Made by a program: the position numbers and the translations under genes
Notes under the pieces: model-generated
What the model saw: only the letters and a program-made list of their open reading frames with translations
Told to the model about the DNA's origin: nothing
Databases searched by the model: none
NCBI RefSeq assembly: GCF_000003605.2
Contig: NW_003147303.1
Location: forward strand, 2,260-17,847
Source of the DNA: Saccoglossus kowalevskii
Taxonomy: Eukaryota; Hemichordata; Enteropneusta; Harrimaniidae
Direction of reading: 5' to 3'
DNA: 15,588 nucleotides
In this document: piece after piece, positions 1-7,785 of the stretch
How the letters are laid out: every line of letters starts with the position of its first letter
Numbering within the stretch: position 1 is the first letter of the stretch

Positions 1-92
1 CGTAAAAAACAAACATGCGAAAAAACATCCGACAAAGGTATGTAGAGTTCTGTAAGTTGAGTGTAACAAATGACAATAGAAAACTGAGAACG

Positions 93-100
93 TATATAAA
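93..100 (+). promoter_or_regulatory. TATA-box-like site
   Basis: The octamer TATATAAA matches the metazoan TATA consensus. It lies about 840 bases before the first candidate plus-strand exon, which itself begins with a splice acceptor. A start here would therefore require a non-coding or undetected first exon. No initiator or CCAAT element is evident beside it, and in AT-rich DNA such an octamer is expected by chance, so this is a weak call. Confidence 0.15.
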
Positions 101-764
101 GTTTAAAGACTCGTACACTTTTGAACCATATTTGCTCATATGTAATCTGAAACATAAAATCATAATGACTCGTTTCAGAATAAGCAGTCATTGATGGATG
201 TTAAAACGAAAATAAAATAAACCCGACTGATTTCGGAATGAATAGATTGGGAAATGAGGATGTGTTTTCAATAACAACTCCATTAAGTTGATGAGTTTGG
301 TGTGCAATTTAAATGCGTTTCTGTGATATAGACATAAGTATAGTAGAACAGGAAGTGTCAGCTACGTGAATATTAAATTCCACTTTTTAGCCCATTACTG
401 TAAGTAAACTTTTCTCAAGTCGTAATCGTTTCCGTGGTGTAATGAGATATATTTGCTACTGAACAGTCCACACTAAGTGTATACGATGACATTGTCATTA
501 TCTCTGTCACTCAACGTTGAGTATCGGGAATACTGTGTAATATGCAAATCTGATACACGTGTTTGATATTCGCTCAATGAATGGGTCATTAACCTTCATT
601 CAGACAACGTCAATGATACAGGAAGCATATATGACAAGTATTGTATATGAAAGCGAGCGGATGATAGAGCAAATCAAAAGCTCTCAGTTTAATTGTGAGA
701 AACATTTATTTAACGGGTGTGCCTTATAGTAAGGGTAGAATCACGGCGGGTGTTAGTTTTCAAT

Positions 765-773
765 CCCCCCCCC
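765..773 (+). repeat. C9 homopolymer
   Basis: A run of nine C residues in otherwise AT-rich sequence. It is likely to be length-polymorphic and is a site of possible sequencing or assembly error. A longer C13 run is present at 13531-13543. Confidence 0.9.
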
Positions 774-937
774 TTGTCCTGGGAATTACGCGTTTTGTGG
801 AGAACTATTTAACGTCATTGATTAGACTCGTGCTATTTCGTCAATCTGACGTCAAATTTGGAGCATGCGTAGACGGGGAAGGTGATTATGTTAATATCTA
901 CGCATTTAAAAGTGTTGTCTTCTCTTTTCTTCACTAG

Positions 938-1263
938 CGTCTTTAGTGTTACATCTATCTATATATCGGCGACTGTCTCCAACGCTCACACTACAGATGA
1001 GTGGCATGTTGCCATCGGTAGCCACTTCGGTTAATAAGTTCTATCGTAAATCGTCATGGAAAACCACCATAACGCCGACTATCGGTCCTTTTAATGGAAA
1101 AGACAAGAAAATCTCGTCCAGATCGCCATCACCTCGTAAGAAAGGATACTGGTGTCGATCGCAACAGAACAGCGCGGAAGGCACTGCGGAAGTCACCACA
1201 AAAGGAGATGAAAGCCCACGAACGAGATATGTATTGATCGGCGAAAGGTATCTCGAAAACGCG
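938..1263 (+). CDS. Candidate internal coding exon, protein unknown
   Basis: This is the best plus-strand exon candidate. On the left is a long pyrimidine tract (about 913-937) ending in CACTAG, a textbook acceptor. On the right is GCG followed by GTGAGTG, a strong donor. The 326 bases between are open in one frame: two bases completing a split codon, then 108 codons ending exactly at the donor (phase 0). Codon choice is richer in G/C at third positions than the flanks. The peptide has a short hydrophobic start (SLVLHLSIYRRL), then a polar, basic, Ser/Pro-rich middle (KISSRSPSPRKKGYWCR) and ends TRYVLIGERYLENA. It looks largely disordered, with no domain I can name. An alternative acceptor (ctcacactacag) would start the exon at ATG 997. 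Downstream phase-0 acceptors are at 1398, 6896 and 9323. A processed pseudogene or chance open frame is possible, but the paired splice signals argue for a real exon. Confidence 0.5.
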
Positions 1264-1397
1264 GTGAGTGTTAATACACATTATATACCGTATGAAGACG
1301 TGATAAACAGTGCGTGACAGAAGGCTAATTAACGTCATTCGACTGTCAACATTTTATGATTCAATTTTAATCCAATATCCGAACACCTATACTGTAG

Positions 1398-1475
1398 GCC
1401 GAACAACGCCATGGAACAGTTTCGGTGGAAGTGATATTGTTAGCGTACGCATACAGCCATTACTATGCAAAATAG
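1398..1475 (+). CDS. Weak exon candidate following the 938 exon
   Basis: After a 134-base potential intron (GTGAGT at 1264 to TGTAG at 1397) there is an open phase-0 stretch of 25 codons ending in TAG. It encodes a peptide beginning AEQRHGTVSVEVILLAYAYS. Either it is a short terminal exon, or it stops at a poor donor (AGC/GTACGC, exon end 1444, phase 2), which would match the phase of the 4015-4111 candidate. A second frame across the same bases is also open, so frame choice is not secure. The acceptor has only a modest pyrimidine tract. No family is recognised. Confidence 0.15.
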   Translation, partial: AEQRHGTVSVEVILLAYAYSHYYAK

Positions 1476-2052
1476 ATACGAAGGGTGATCGCGGTTAAAT
1501 AGACTTGCATGCATTTCCTATCTTGCCATCAGCGCAAACGATTCTCTGGGGTAGTTTCCATGGTTACTAGCTACCATTAGAGAAATTTAAGTAAATTGTA
1601 CCCAAATTGATTATTACATGTAAGAGTGGAAGACAGGTCATAGAACAGAAGTGTTTTCTTTGGAGAAATGATCGGGGAATACTAGTATATGAAATTTCGT
1701 TTTCCATGTTCTATATCTCTGTATGTTGTATTTTTGATGTCAGCGTGTTGTGTTATAAAGCTTTGTGGTTAGTGCAATCATGCATACGAACCATGGTTGT
1801 ATTCCATGTACGAACCTAGCGAGCTGAACTTAGACATGTCATCATTATTCATGAATAATCATTGTCTAAGTTTTGACGAGCTCATAGGGTAACACTGAAA
1901 AAATAACATCCAGTCAAACTAATTATCTCTTACTTGTTTTTAATTAATGATAAATTGTTAAAATTAATTATTACGCGCCACTCCAATTCGTGGATCCAAT
2001 GAAAAAAAATACAACGTGTAATCCACGGTGTTTTCAAAATAAAGTTAGGTTC
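1476..2052. other. Non-coding, AT-rich
   Basis: No exon with paired splice signals was found. The stretch contains one long imperfect palindrome (1821-1882) and runs of TTAATTAA-type sequence around 1940-1970. The open stretch 1607-1819 has no ATG at its start and a random-looking Cys/Phe-rich peptide. Confidence 0.6.
1821..1882. repeat. Imperfect long palindrome
   Basis: The inner 42 bases (1829-1870) run from CTTAGACA to TGTCTAAG around a central ATTATTCATGAATAAT. The outer GAGCT (1821-1825) and AGCTC (1878-1882) also pair. This can form a cruciform or RNA hairpin of roughly 20 pairs. No flanking target-site duplication is evident and no gene is involved. It may be a decayed foldback element. 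Confidence 0.7.
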
Positions 2053-2119
2053 GGTTTTACCTCAGACTAGTAATACTTGTATTACTAGTAATACTTGTAT
2101 TACTAGTCTGAGGTTTTAC
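2053..2119. mobile_element. 52-bp foldback insertion with 7-8 bp direct flanks
   Basis: Bases 2061-2112 are almost self-complementary: 48 of 52 positions agree with the reverse complement. The outer 16-bp arms (CTCAGACTAGTAATAC and its complement) are perfect. Inside, an 18-bp unit is present twice. The palindrome is flanked on both sides by GTTTTAC (2054-2060 and 2113-2119), or GGTTTTAC if the last arm base is shared. The direct repeat looks like a target-site duplication of 7-8 bp, the size left by hAT- or P-type transposases. The element encodes nothing, so any mobility would be supplied in trans. The family is not identified. Confidence 0.6.
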
Positions 2120-3085
2120 GTTCGATTTGGTATCAAGACAACTTCAAAACCCAATATGTCACTAAAATTGTGTTTTTCTAGCATATTATCGTTTTTTTTT
2201 TGTACTAAAATATGATGTTTTCTCCTCACTAGTTTTGTAACTTCTAATATAGTTTTTCTTTGAAATGATGTGAAAATGTATTTTCTTAACATATGACTAG
2301 GTACGGCGCCATCTTGGGTTACATGGGTTTTTTCCCGCTGTGGCACTGAAGCTGTTTATATTTTACATTAATATGCTGTGTTTTTGTAACAAGAATGTCC
2401 TGAGTCGTGATATTCGTTTTATGAAATATTGATACGATCTTAGTGTAGACGCAAATGGGCTAATCGTTGTTTTTTTCACTGTAATGGTTACTTAAACTAA
2501 TCAAGCCATATAATCCGAACATTAGCCTCCGGTGCATAATACGATACTGTTGTTTACATTGTGTTTAGTTTTCTCACCTTTACTAGAATAAATTGTTCTA
2601 CTATAATATTATAATACTCACGTGAATATGGTTTGAATAATAAATAAATATTCAATTCATTGTTGTAACGATTAATAACGAATTGTGAAATAATCTTCGT
2701 AAACACATACACTCATATTCCACCAAATTGCTAATCTTTATACACAGGTAATATACCCCGGATGTGACTCGTATTCGCGTGCCCTTTGCGCTTTCGGTAA
2801 TTCGAACGTCGTTGCTTAGATACTGGAAGTTGAAGTAATCTTAGTATTTAGACACATTTTAGAATTTCTTTAGCCTTATTACATTTCAATTGAAAAGGTA
2901 TTGCCATATTTTCGTTACTAAATGTGTTAAAGAAATTTACTCTATTCTAATATTATTATATATTCTAATATTACAACATATTATTAAACACTCGCCAAAA
3001 TTAGCCTTTGTAGGATTTGCTGTAGCGGTGTCCTGTCAAATTTCAAATCACGCAAAAACGTTAACTGTGACCAGCCAATATCAAG
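2120..3085. other. Non-coding, AT-rich
   Basis: No supported gene. A run of T near 2196 and several AT-rich tracts are present. The open stretch at 2890-3120 gives a hydrophobic, unconvincing peptide and runs into the 22-bp repeat array. A phase-0 stretch after CAG at 2748 (24 codons to TAG 2819) was noted, but its border is equally a donor motif and it contains a copy of the array unit. Confidence 0.6.
2797..2816 (+). repeat. Solitary copy of the 22-bp array unit
   Basis: The segment reads ggtaattcgaacgtcgttgc, which aligns over its whole length with the array unit gtcattttgaacgtcg and its variable tail (for example the tail 'ttgtat' in one array copy). It lies about 270 bases upstream of the array. 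It may be a progenitor or a stray copy, and it is short enough that chance similarity cannot be excluded. Confidence 0.4.
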
Positions 3086-3590
3086 TACGTCATTTCGAAC
3101 GTCGAAATCCGTCATTTTGAACGTCGTAGTCCGTCAGTTAGAACGTCGTAATACGTCATTTTAAACGTCGTAGCACGTCAGTTAGAACGTCGTAATACGT
3201 CATTTTGAACGTCGAAATCCGTCGTTTGAACGTCGTAGTATGTCAGTTAGAACGTCGTAGTACGTCATTTTTAAACGTCGTAATACATCATTTTGAACGT
3301 CGTTGTATGTCATTTTGAAAGTCGCAGTACGTCATTTTGAACGTCGTAATACGTCATTTTGAACGTCCTAATACGTCATTTTGAACGTCGAAATCAGTAA
3401 TTTTGAACGTCGTAGTACGCTAGTTAGAATGTCGTAATACGTCAATTTGAACGTTGCTGTACGTCAGTTAGAATGTCGTAATACGTCATTTTGAACGTTC
3501 CTGTACGCCATTTAGAACGTCGTAATGCGTCATTTTGTACGTCGTAGTACGTCAGTTAGAACCTCGTAATCTGTCATTTGACAAACGTCC
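3086..3590 (+). repeat. 22-bp CpG-rich minisatellite, about 23 copies
   Basis: Tandem units of 22 bp have the core gtcattttgaacgtcg and a variable six-base tail (taatac, tagtac, aaatcc, ctgtac). A frequent alternative core has 'agttagaa' in place of 'attttgaa', and in parts the two forms alternate, hinting at a 44-bp higher-order unit. Copies diverge by roughly 5-25 percent, with single-base length changes near 3228 and 3268. Almost every unit holds a TACGTCA or GTCGTA core, so two or three CpGs per unit stand out in this AT-rich window. ACGTCA is the reverse of the CRE half-site TGACGT. The last copy breaks down at ctgtcatttgacaaacgtcc. Confidence 0.95.
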
Positions 3591-4279
3591 GCTGAAAATT
3601 AGTATGCAACCACAGCCGCCACTTTACTAGGAGTAGAGTGACTGTGATGCAACATTGTACACAGATTAAATAGCAGTGATTTATTTGTAAATAATTATGC
3701 TTTTAAAATTGTGCGTGCATTTGGCCTGAGTGTTTTATTTAGCACGTTGGTGTGTGATAAGTGATAAACAAATGCTACACATTTCTGGGGTGAACACTGA
3801 TGCACGAAACATGAACATAACGGGATGTCCGCATTGTGACATAACGCTGAATAGCTCTATACGCAAAATACTTGGTGTCCTGTTTTTCATGTGACAGAAC
3901 ATACACAGCCGTTTTACGCAGAAATCTTTCCCTAAACTGTATAAATATTACCAGTGTTCTCATAATAGAAGACTTATGTATTCATGTTTGCTCGTGTCGC
4001 ATCGAGTATTACAGTGGGATAGCAGGGACCTGTCGCGAAATCTCTAAGACTAACCAGCTAAAAGAAGGCATTAGCATCGAAAAAGCATGGAAGACAAATA
4101 CTGAAATGTATGTAAGACCATTATCACCAATGTCTGAAACGGATATACTACATAGAAAAAAAAGACGTTACTTGGTAATTAGGTTAGACGTGAAAACCTG
4201 GACTGGGCGATGCGGAAAGATCCTATACACAATTATGTCGGCTTGTGACAGGATGGTATTTTGGTGAGATGTTGGAAAA
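3591..4279. other. Mostly non-coding stretch after the minisatellite
   Basis: Nothing firm is visible apart from the exon candidate at 4015-4111. One frame is open without a stop from 3872 to 4267, but it lacks an ATG near its start and the first half gives a Cys-rich, unconvincing peptide. Confidence 0.5.
4015..4111 (+). CDS. Weak internal exon candidate
   Basis: The stretch lies between an acceptor (gagtattacag) and a fair donor (TAT/GTAAGA). It reads as one leading base plus 32 codons, giving a polar peptide containing CREISKTNQLKEGISIEKAW. It starts in phase 2 and ends in phase 0, so it would fit between the 1398-1444 version of the upstream candidate and the phase-0 exons at 6896 or 9323. 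The acceptor tract is poor in pyrimidines. No family is recognised. Support is the long open frame plus the two splice motifs only. Confidence 0.2.
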
Positions 4280-4585
4280 CTAGACATGGAGTCCCTTGTT
4301 ACCTAAATAATCAACAAATATAGATGAATCATAAGTATCAATATGGTGAAACCTTCCTGCTTCAGGAAATGAAAATAGGCGATGAGTTTCGCGCTCGTTT
4401 GGAAATTCACTTTGCAATTTCCCGAGAAAGTGATGAAAATGCGTGATGAAATAAAAGTCGTTGGAAGCGTCCATAATGTTTTTGTCTGTTGTCGTCTTGT
4501 GAACAAAAAAAAAATAATTACTACGTTCACATTTCGGGATCTCGGCACGTGACGAAATTTTTAATCCTTTGTGTTTGCAGAGGGA
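4280..4585 (-). CDS. Minus-strand open frame, possible exon, unknown product
   Basis: The minus strand stays open for 101 codons from 4585 to the TAG at 4280-4282, with an ATG at 4474. From the ATG the 64-codon peptide (for example HFHHFLGKLQSEF and PEAGRFHHIDTYDSSIF) has fairly coding-like codon choice (GAC, TTC, ATC, GAG, CGC). A donor-like TTAG/GTAACA lies at 4303/4302, which would end an exon before the stop. The upstream half crosses a T10 run that gives three phenylalanines, which argues against coding there. Another minus-strand frame and a plus-strand frame are also open nearby, so part of the effect is local scarcity of stops. No family is recognised. Confidence 0.2.
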   Translation of the reverse strand, partial: SLCKHKGLKISSRAEIPKCERSNYFFFVHKTTTDKNIMDASNDFYFITHFHHFLGKLQSEFPNERETHRLFSFPEAGRFHHIDTYDSSIFVDYLGNKGLHV

Positions 4586-5117
4586 TTACAACAGTTGCGT
4601 TTACATTATTCAGGACCCACTTAGACCGACTCGGCTCGTGCCGAAATCACGCTCTCATTCGTCGATCTGTTATTTGGCTCAAACATGGAAAACGATACCA
4701 TACGATGATAATAATAATTGCTATATTGAAATTATATCCATTTCTTGTTGTGATATTTATTATGAGTCATCGTGCATTTCTTTTTCACGTCAATGTAACA
4801 TTGCAAGAAAATAGCAGTTGCAGCAGCACATGAATATGCGTCGTTGACGATGGTTTGCATTCATTTCATTCATTACTACAGCATCCAACCATATACTAGT
4901 ATATCTGCAATATCGTCATTTTATACTAATATGAATCAACATATGTTCTCTTAAATTTACCACCGAGGGCGTGATTTCGGCTCGTGCCAAGCGTTCAAGC
5001 AGCAAATCTCAGCATGTGCCGAGTTTCGGTCCCAAGCATCTATCGGGACCGAGATCGATATGTTTTTGGCACGTGACGACTCGGTCCCGAGTTTCAGCAC
5101 GTGCCGAGATCTTTAAC
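4533..5117. repeat. Cluster of CACGTG-type inverted repeats
   Basis: A motif close to CTCGGCACGTG occurs about six times in alternating orientation, near 4540, 4629, 4975, 5012, 5068 and 5094. Two pairs form longer inverted arms. GATCTCGGCACGTG near the left edge pairs with its complement ending near 5112. A 20-bp arm at 4633-4652 pairs with 4969-4988 with two mismatches. Within 5025-5090 CGGTCCC/GGGACCG occurs three times and can form alternative hairpins. The arrangement looks like a nested foldback element. It carries several canonical E-boxes. Confidence 0.65.
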
Positions 5118-5897
5118 TTGAACGCCACTAATGTCTTGGAGAGAATTTCTGTATTCTGAATGGCGGACTACGCGACACTGTTACCGCTTTGATCAGCATT
5201 GCTTTGACGTGTCTACGTCATTTTAACGTCATAGGTGCGCTTTGTCGCTGGAGGGCATGACTAATTGGAAAGATGTGTTTTTAAAAGAACGGCCAGCTTT
5301 TGAGAAATTACGAAATTTTATTTAGCAGTCAGGTTCGGTGGCTGGTATTTTCTTAATTCTCAATTTCTTATCTCCCATTCTCTAATTCCATCGTCTGGTG
5401 AATGCTATCTCGTACACTCGCATTTTAAAATGCTACAGTTGTCGCGCCACGCCGGTCGGTCCCATCCGACGTATACAAGTCGTGTAAATTGCATTGTTCG
5501 TTTATACGAAATTCGAACGGGCATTGCGTGATGACAAGCGGTATCACATGACAAGAATTAACATGAACTGTGCCCCGTACTGTACCTCACTTCTGGATCC
5601 GTGGAATAGGTCGTGTCTCGTAATAGTTGTGATAATGTTCTACCCGGTTATTAATTTTTTAATTGCATGTTTAATATAAAAGTCAAATGCGATTTCTTGC
5701 ATGAAAATTAATTTGTTTTTTTTCCCTTTCTCAGAAACGAATCTGGTAAACGGATTAATGTGATCATTGTAATCCGAAGGAATACCTTCAGATAAGAACA
5801 CTTCACAAAGAATTGGGATATTTATGAGTAATTAATACGTCATGAAATTCCTTTTTTATAAATTAATTAATAATTTGATATTATCTGTTATACTCAG
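5118..5897. other. Non-coding stretch
   Basis: No supported exon. A decayed copy of the 22-bp repeat lies at 5214-5234. The 5494-5679 open stretch has no supporting splice signals. AT-rich TTAATTAATAATTT-type sequence lies near 5860-5880. Confidence 0.6.
5214..5234 (+). repeat. Second solitary copy of the 22-bp array unit
   Basis: The segment tacgtcattttaacgtcata matches a unit of the 3086-3590 array (tacgtcattttaaacgtcgt) except for one missing A and one G/A change. It sits about 1.6 kb beyond the array, with no tandem neighbours. The match is longer and better than that at 2797, so a common origin is likely. Confidence 0.5.
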
Positions 5898-6035
5898 GTA
5901 GTGGATATGAACAATCAGCACTTTATCTCGATTGTGTACTTAATTCTGGCCTACCTGCTTCTGGTGACGAGAGATAGTAGAAAATCTTTTTTGTTCAAAT
6001 CCATTTACAGCGTGATCATTAGATCACTAACTTAG
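5898..6035 (+). CDS. Weak exon candidate with a membrane-like segment
   Basis: After TATACTCAG there is a phase-0 open stretch of 45 codons to TAG (6033-6035), with an ATG as its fourth codon. The peptide carries a hydrophobic run, HFISIVYLILAYLLLV, followed by a basic TRDSRKS, the pattern of a single membrane span with a cytoplasmic stop-transfer. It could end at its stop as a terminal exon, or at a mediocre donor (CTG/GTGACG at 5963, phase 0). The acceptor lacks a good pyrimidine tract, and 'CAG/GTAGTG' can also be read as a donor. No family is recognised. Confidence 0.18.
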   Translation, partial: VVDMNNQHFISIVYLILAYLLLVTRDSRKSFLFKSIYSVIIRSLT

Positions 6036-6895
6036 GGGTTCCACTGATGGTGTATTTTGAGATAAACATTCTGTACAGGCACCACGGGAAAACTGAAAAA
6101 AATACAGAGACTAATCAAAATGAAACTAAATATAAAAAACACATATTTCCTTAAGGAAAGCAACAATATAAAAGGTGTACAGCAGCATCCGGCAAAGAAA
6201 TCTAGCTGAAAAAGAAAATATTTGCATAGTATTTCTCGCATCCCCCTTCCCAGAGTTGCTAAAACCCCGCTTCCACGCCAGTACATACTACTAGTAATAC
6301 AGTACATGAAACTAGTTGCGCAGCATACAGATAATGTGCCGTGTCGTGAATAATTGATAAACGCTATAAACAATATTTATTAGAAAACATAAAATCAAAT
6401 TGGCGTTCGGGACAAGCGCGTAACTCAACTTTTAGCTGTAGCAGTAAAAACAGTCCGCGAATGTTTATATACTAAATGATTAGACTAAAATCTAATGTTG
6501 ATATATGTCTAAATTTTGGATTTACTTGCCATTTTTCTGCTTTGCGTCATTATTGGAGCCAATATCTGAGTCAGATTTTAATTAAACAGACAGATTCAGG
6601 ACTGCTTCAAGCTGCCGGAAATGACGTGTAGCTCAAATAACGTGTGTTTACATGATCGATTCGAATATATGTAAGATAAATGTTGCTTGACACCGAATCG
6701 ACTTTGCACTTTTTGTAATAAAGTCGGGGATATCAGCAATCCGTCAAATAGGTCAGTTCCAGTGACTGTCTTGCTCATCGATGTCAGAATGAATTGATGT
6801 AAAACATCTCCGTAATTATTCAAAGCACACAGACTTAATTCTGTTTAGTGTTTTTTTTTTGTATTCTTTTCCATTCTTTCGTTTTTCACGTTTAG
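6036..6895. other. Non-coding stretch
   Basis: No secure gene. On the minus strand 6596-6823 is open (74 codons, ATG-like start absent in good context) and 6528-6567 has a small acceptor/donor pair, but neither is convincing. A T-rich tract from about 6851 to 6895 ends in CACGTTTAG and forms the acceptor of the next candidate exon. Confidence 0.5.
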
Positions 6896-7003
6896 AATCA
6901 TATATTGTCTAATTGCGGATGCACGTTTTATTTCACGTCAATTTCAATCTCATTTTCATTCTCTGCAAATATTCTAAAAATTAAATTTCAATTCAAAGCC
7001 CGA
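6896..7003 (+). CDS. Candidate symmetric internal exon, unknown protein
   Basis: The splice signals are strong. A T-rich tract about 45 bases long ends in TTTAG, and the donor is CGA/GTGAGTATAG. The 108 bases between are exactly 36 open codons with both ends in phase 0, matching the 938-1263 exon upstream and the 9323 exon downstream. The peptide is Ser/Phe/Ile-rich (CGCTFYFTSISISFSFSAN, then KIKFQFKAR) and unusual, reflecting the T-rich base composition. Codon choice is not especially coding-like. It may therefore be a cryptic exon in an intron. The case is splice-site quality and phase, not peptide content. Confidence 0.28.
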
Positions 7004-7349
7004 GTGAGTATAGTACCTAGTAATACTGTGTGTGCGTGTTTTCATTGTTGTTTATTTTTTCATAAAAAAATGACTCCCGAATTACTTGAACAACCATTTA
7101 CGCTGATGTGTTATGTATCGAATTTAATTATCTGCGTAGACATACCATGGATGTATTTGTAGCATATTACAGCTGAATATGTTTTGCCAAATAGTGGCAA
7201 GTCTTGACGAGTTTCGTGACTGGAGATAATTCTAGATGATTTTCAAGTATGTCAATATTGTCTCACTTTATATGCAGTGTTCGACGCTAAGGGTTCGACA
7301 CATAGCAGAGGATTATCGTGTGATTATTTTTCTCTTTCTTTCATGTCAG

Positions 7350-7445
7350 CCCCGAGGCTTCCAGAATTGTAATTTGTTTCTCTGTCTCTCTCTGTTGATC
7401 CCACTAACGATTATATATCTTATATTTATTCGCCAACCATCATAA
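7350..7445 (+). CDS. Candidate terminal exon, hydrophobic tail
   Basis: A strong acceptor (tttttctctttctttcatgtcag) is followed by 31 open codons and TAA in phase 0. The peptide begins PRGFQNCNLF and continues as a hydrophobic segment (CLSLLIPLTIIYLIFI) ending RQPS, resembling a C-terminal membrane anchor. It would be an alternative end for a transcript containing the phase-0 exons upstream. An ATG-initiated frame from 7236 (69 codons) runs through the same stop. The hydrophobicity mirrors a CT-rich run (7377-7394), so it may be compositional. Confidence 0.2.
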   Translation, partial: PRGFQNCNLFLCLSLLIPLTIIYLIFIRQPS

Positions 7446-7590
7446 TTCTTATCATGTGTCCAATTAATTTATTATAATTTGTACGCCTGTCATGTTCGTC
7501 AACGTCCGTCTACAAACAACATCACGACCTGAGTGTGCGTGCAATGAATACCTGTGTTATGCTGTGTTGTGTTCACGCGCGGATTCAGAT

Positions 7591-7614
7591 GGAGGCGCAC
7601 GCGCGTGCGCCTCC
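7591..7614. repeat. Perfect 24-bp palindrome, alternating Pu/Py core
   Basis: GGAGGCGCACGC is followed directly by its exact reverse complement, a gap-free palindrome. The inner 16 bases (7595-7610) alternate purine and pyrimidine throughout, a sequence type known to favour left-handed Z-DNA, and the whole can extrude as a cruciform. The surroundings (7571-7690) are much richer in G+C and CpG than the rest of the window. The segment resembles GC-rich termini of some hAT-like elements in animals, but no partner terminus was found. Confidence 0.9.
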
Positions 7615-7687
7615 CTCGTCAACCCGCAAAAAAAATGACCGGAGGTGCGCGGAGCCACGTCAACAGGAGCGCGCCCCTTACGTCACC

Positions 7688-7768
7688 ATGTGCTGTGTTG
7701 TGTTGTACTGTACAGTACTGTGCTGTTTTGTGTTGTGCTGATTTGTGTTGTGGTGTTTTGTGCTGACA
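7688..7768 (+). repeat. TGTG/CTG low-complexity tract
   Basis: An imperfect run of tgtgttgtgct-type words, about 80 bases, depleted of A. It keeps three forward frames and one reverse frame open (Cys/Val-rich or Gln/His-rich peptides), which are artefacts of the repeat. A small matching tract (gtgttatgctgtgttgtgtt) occurs at 7553-7572, before the palindrome. Confidence 0.85.
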
Positions 7769-7785
7769 TGCCTAGACTGATTACA

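Larger units (their letters stand above)
1..937. other. Non-coding stretch ahead of first candidate exon
   Basis: AT-rich sequence with stops in all frames and no convincing exon. The only open stretch of note (695-937) begins with a non-ATG codon and has no recognisable peptide. It contains a TATA-like site and a short C run, listed separately. The 3' end, about 913-937, is an almost pure pyrimidine tract ending in CACTAG, which reads as a splice acceptor for the following exon. Confidence 0.6.

Noticed and set aside
1553-1566. RFX X-box (GTTTCCATGGTTAC)
   Set aside because: Close to the consensus but imperfect in the second half-site and not near a supported promoter; expected by chance in 15 kb.
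2748-2819. 24-codon phase-0 exon after ACACAG
   Set aside because: CAG/GTAATA reads equally as a donor, the pyrimidine tract is poor, and the stretch includes a copy of the 22-bp repeat unit.
3086-3590. Repeat-protein coding from the 22-bp array
   Set aside because: The 22-bp period is not a multiple of three and no frame stays open across the array.
4581-4814. Candidate terminal exon after a good acceptor (ttaatcctttgtgtttgcag)
   Set aside because: A second frame is equally open, it overlaps the inverted-repeat cluster, no donor is present, and the later peptide is low-complexity (DDNNN, Ile/Cys-rich).
6596-6823. Minus-strand open frame of 75 codons
   Set aside because: Somewhat protein-like, but without a good acceptor, with only a weak donor (CAT/GTAAAC), and no recognisable family.
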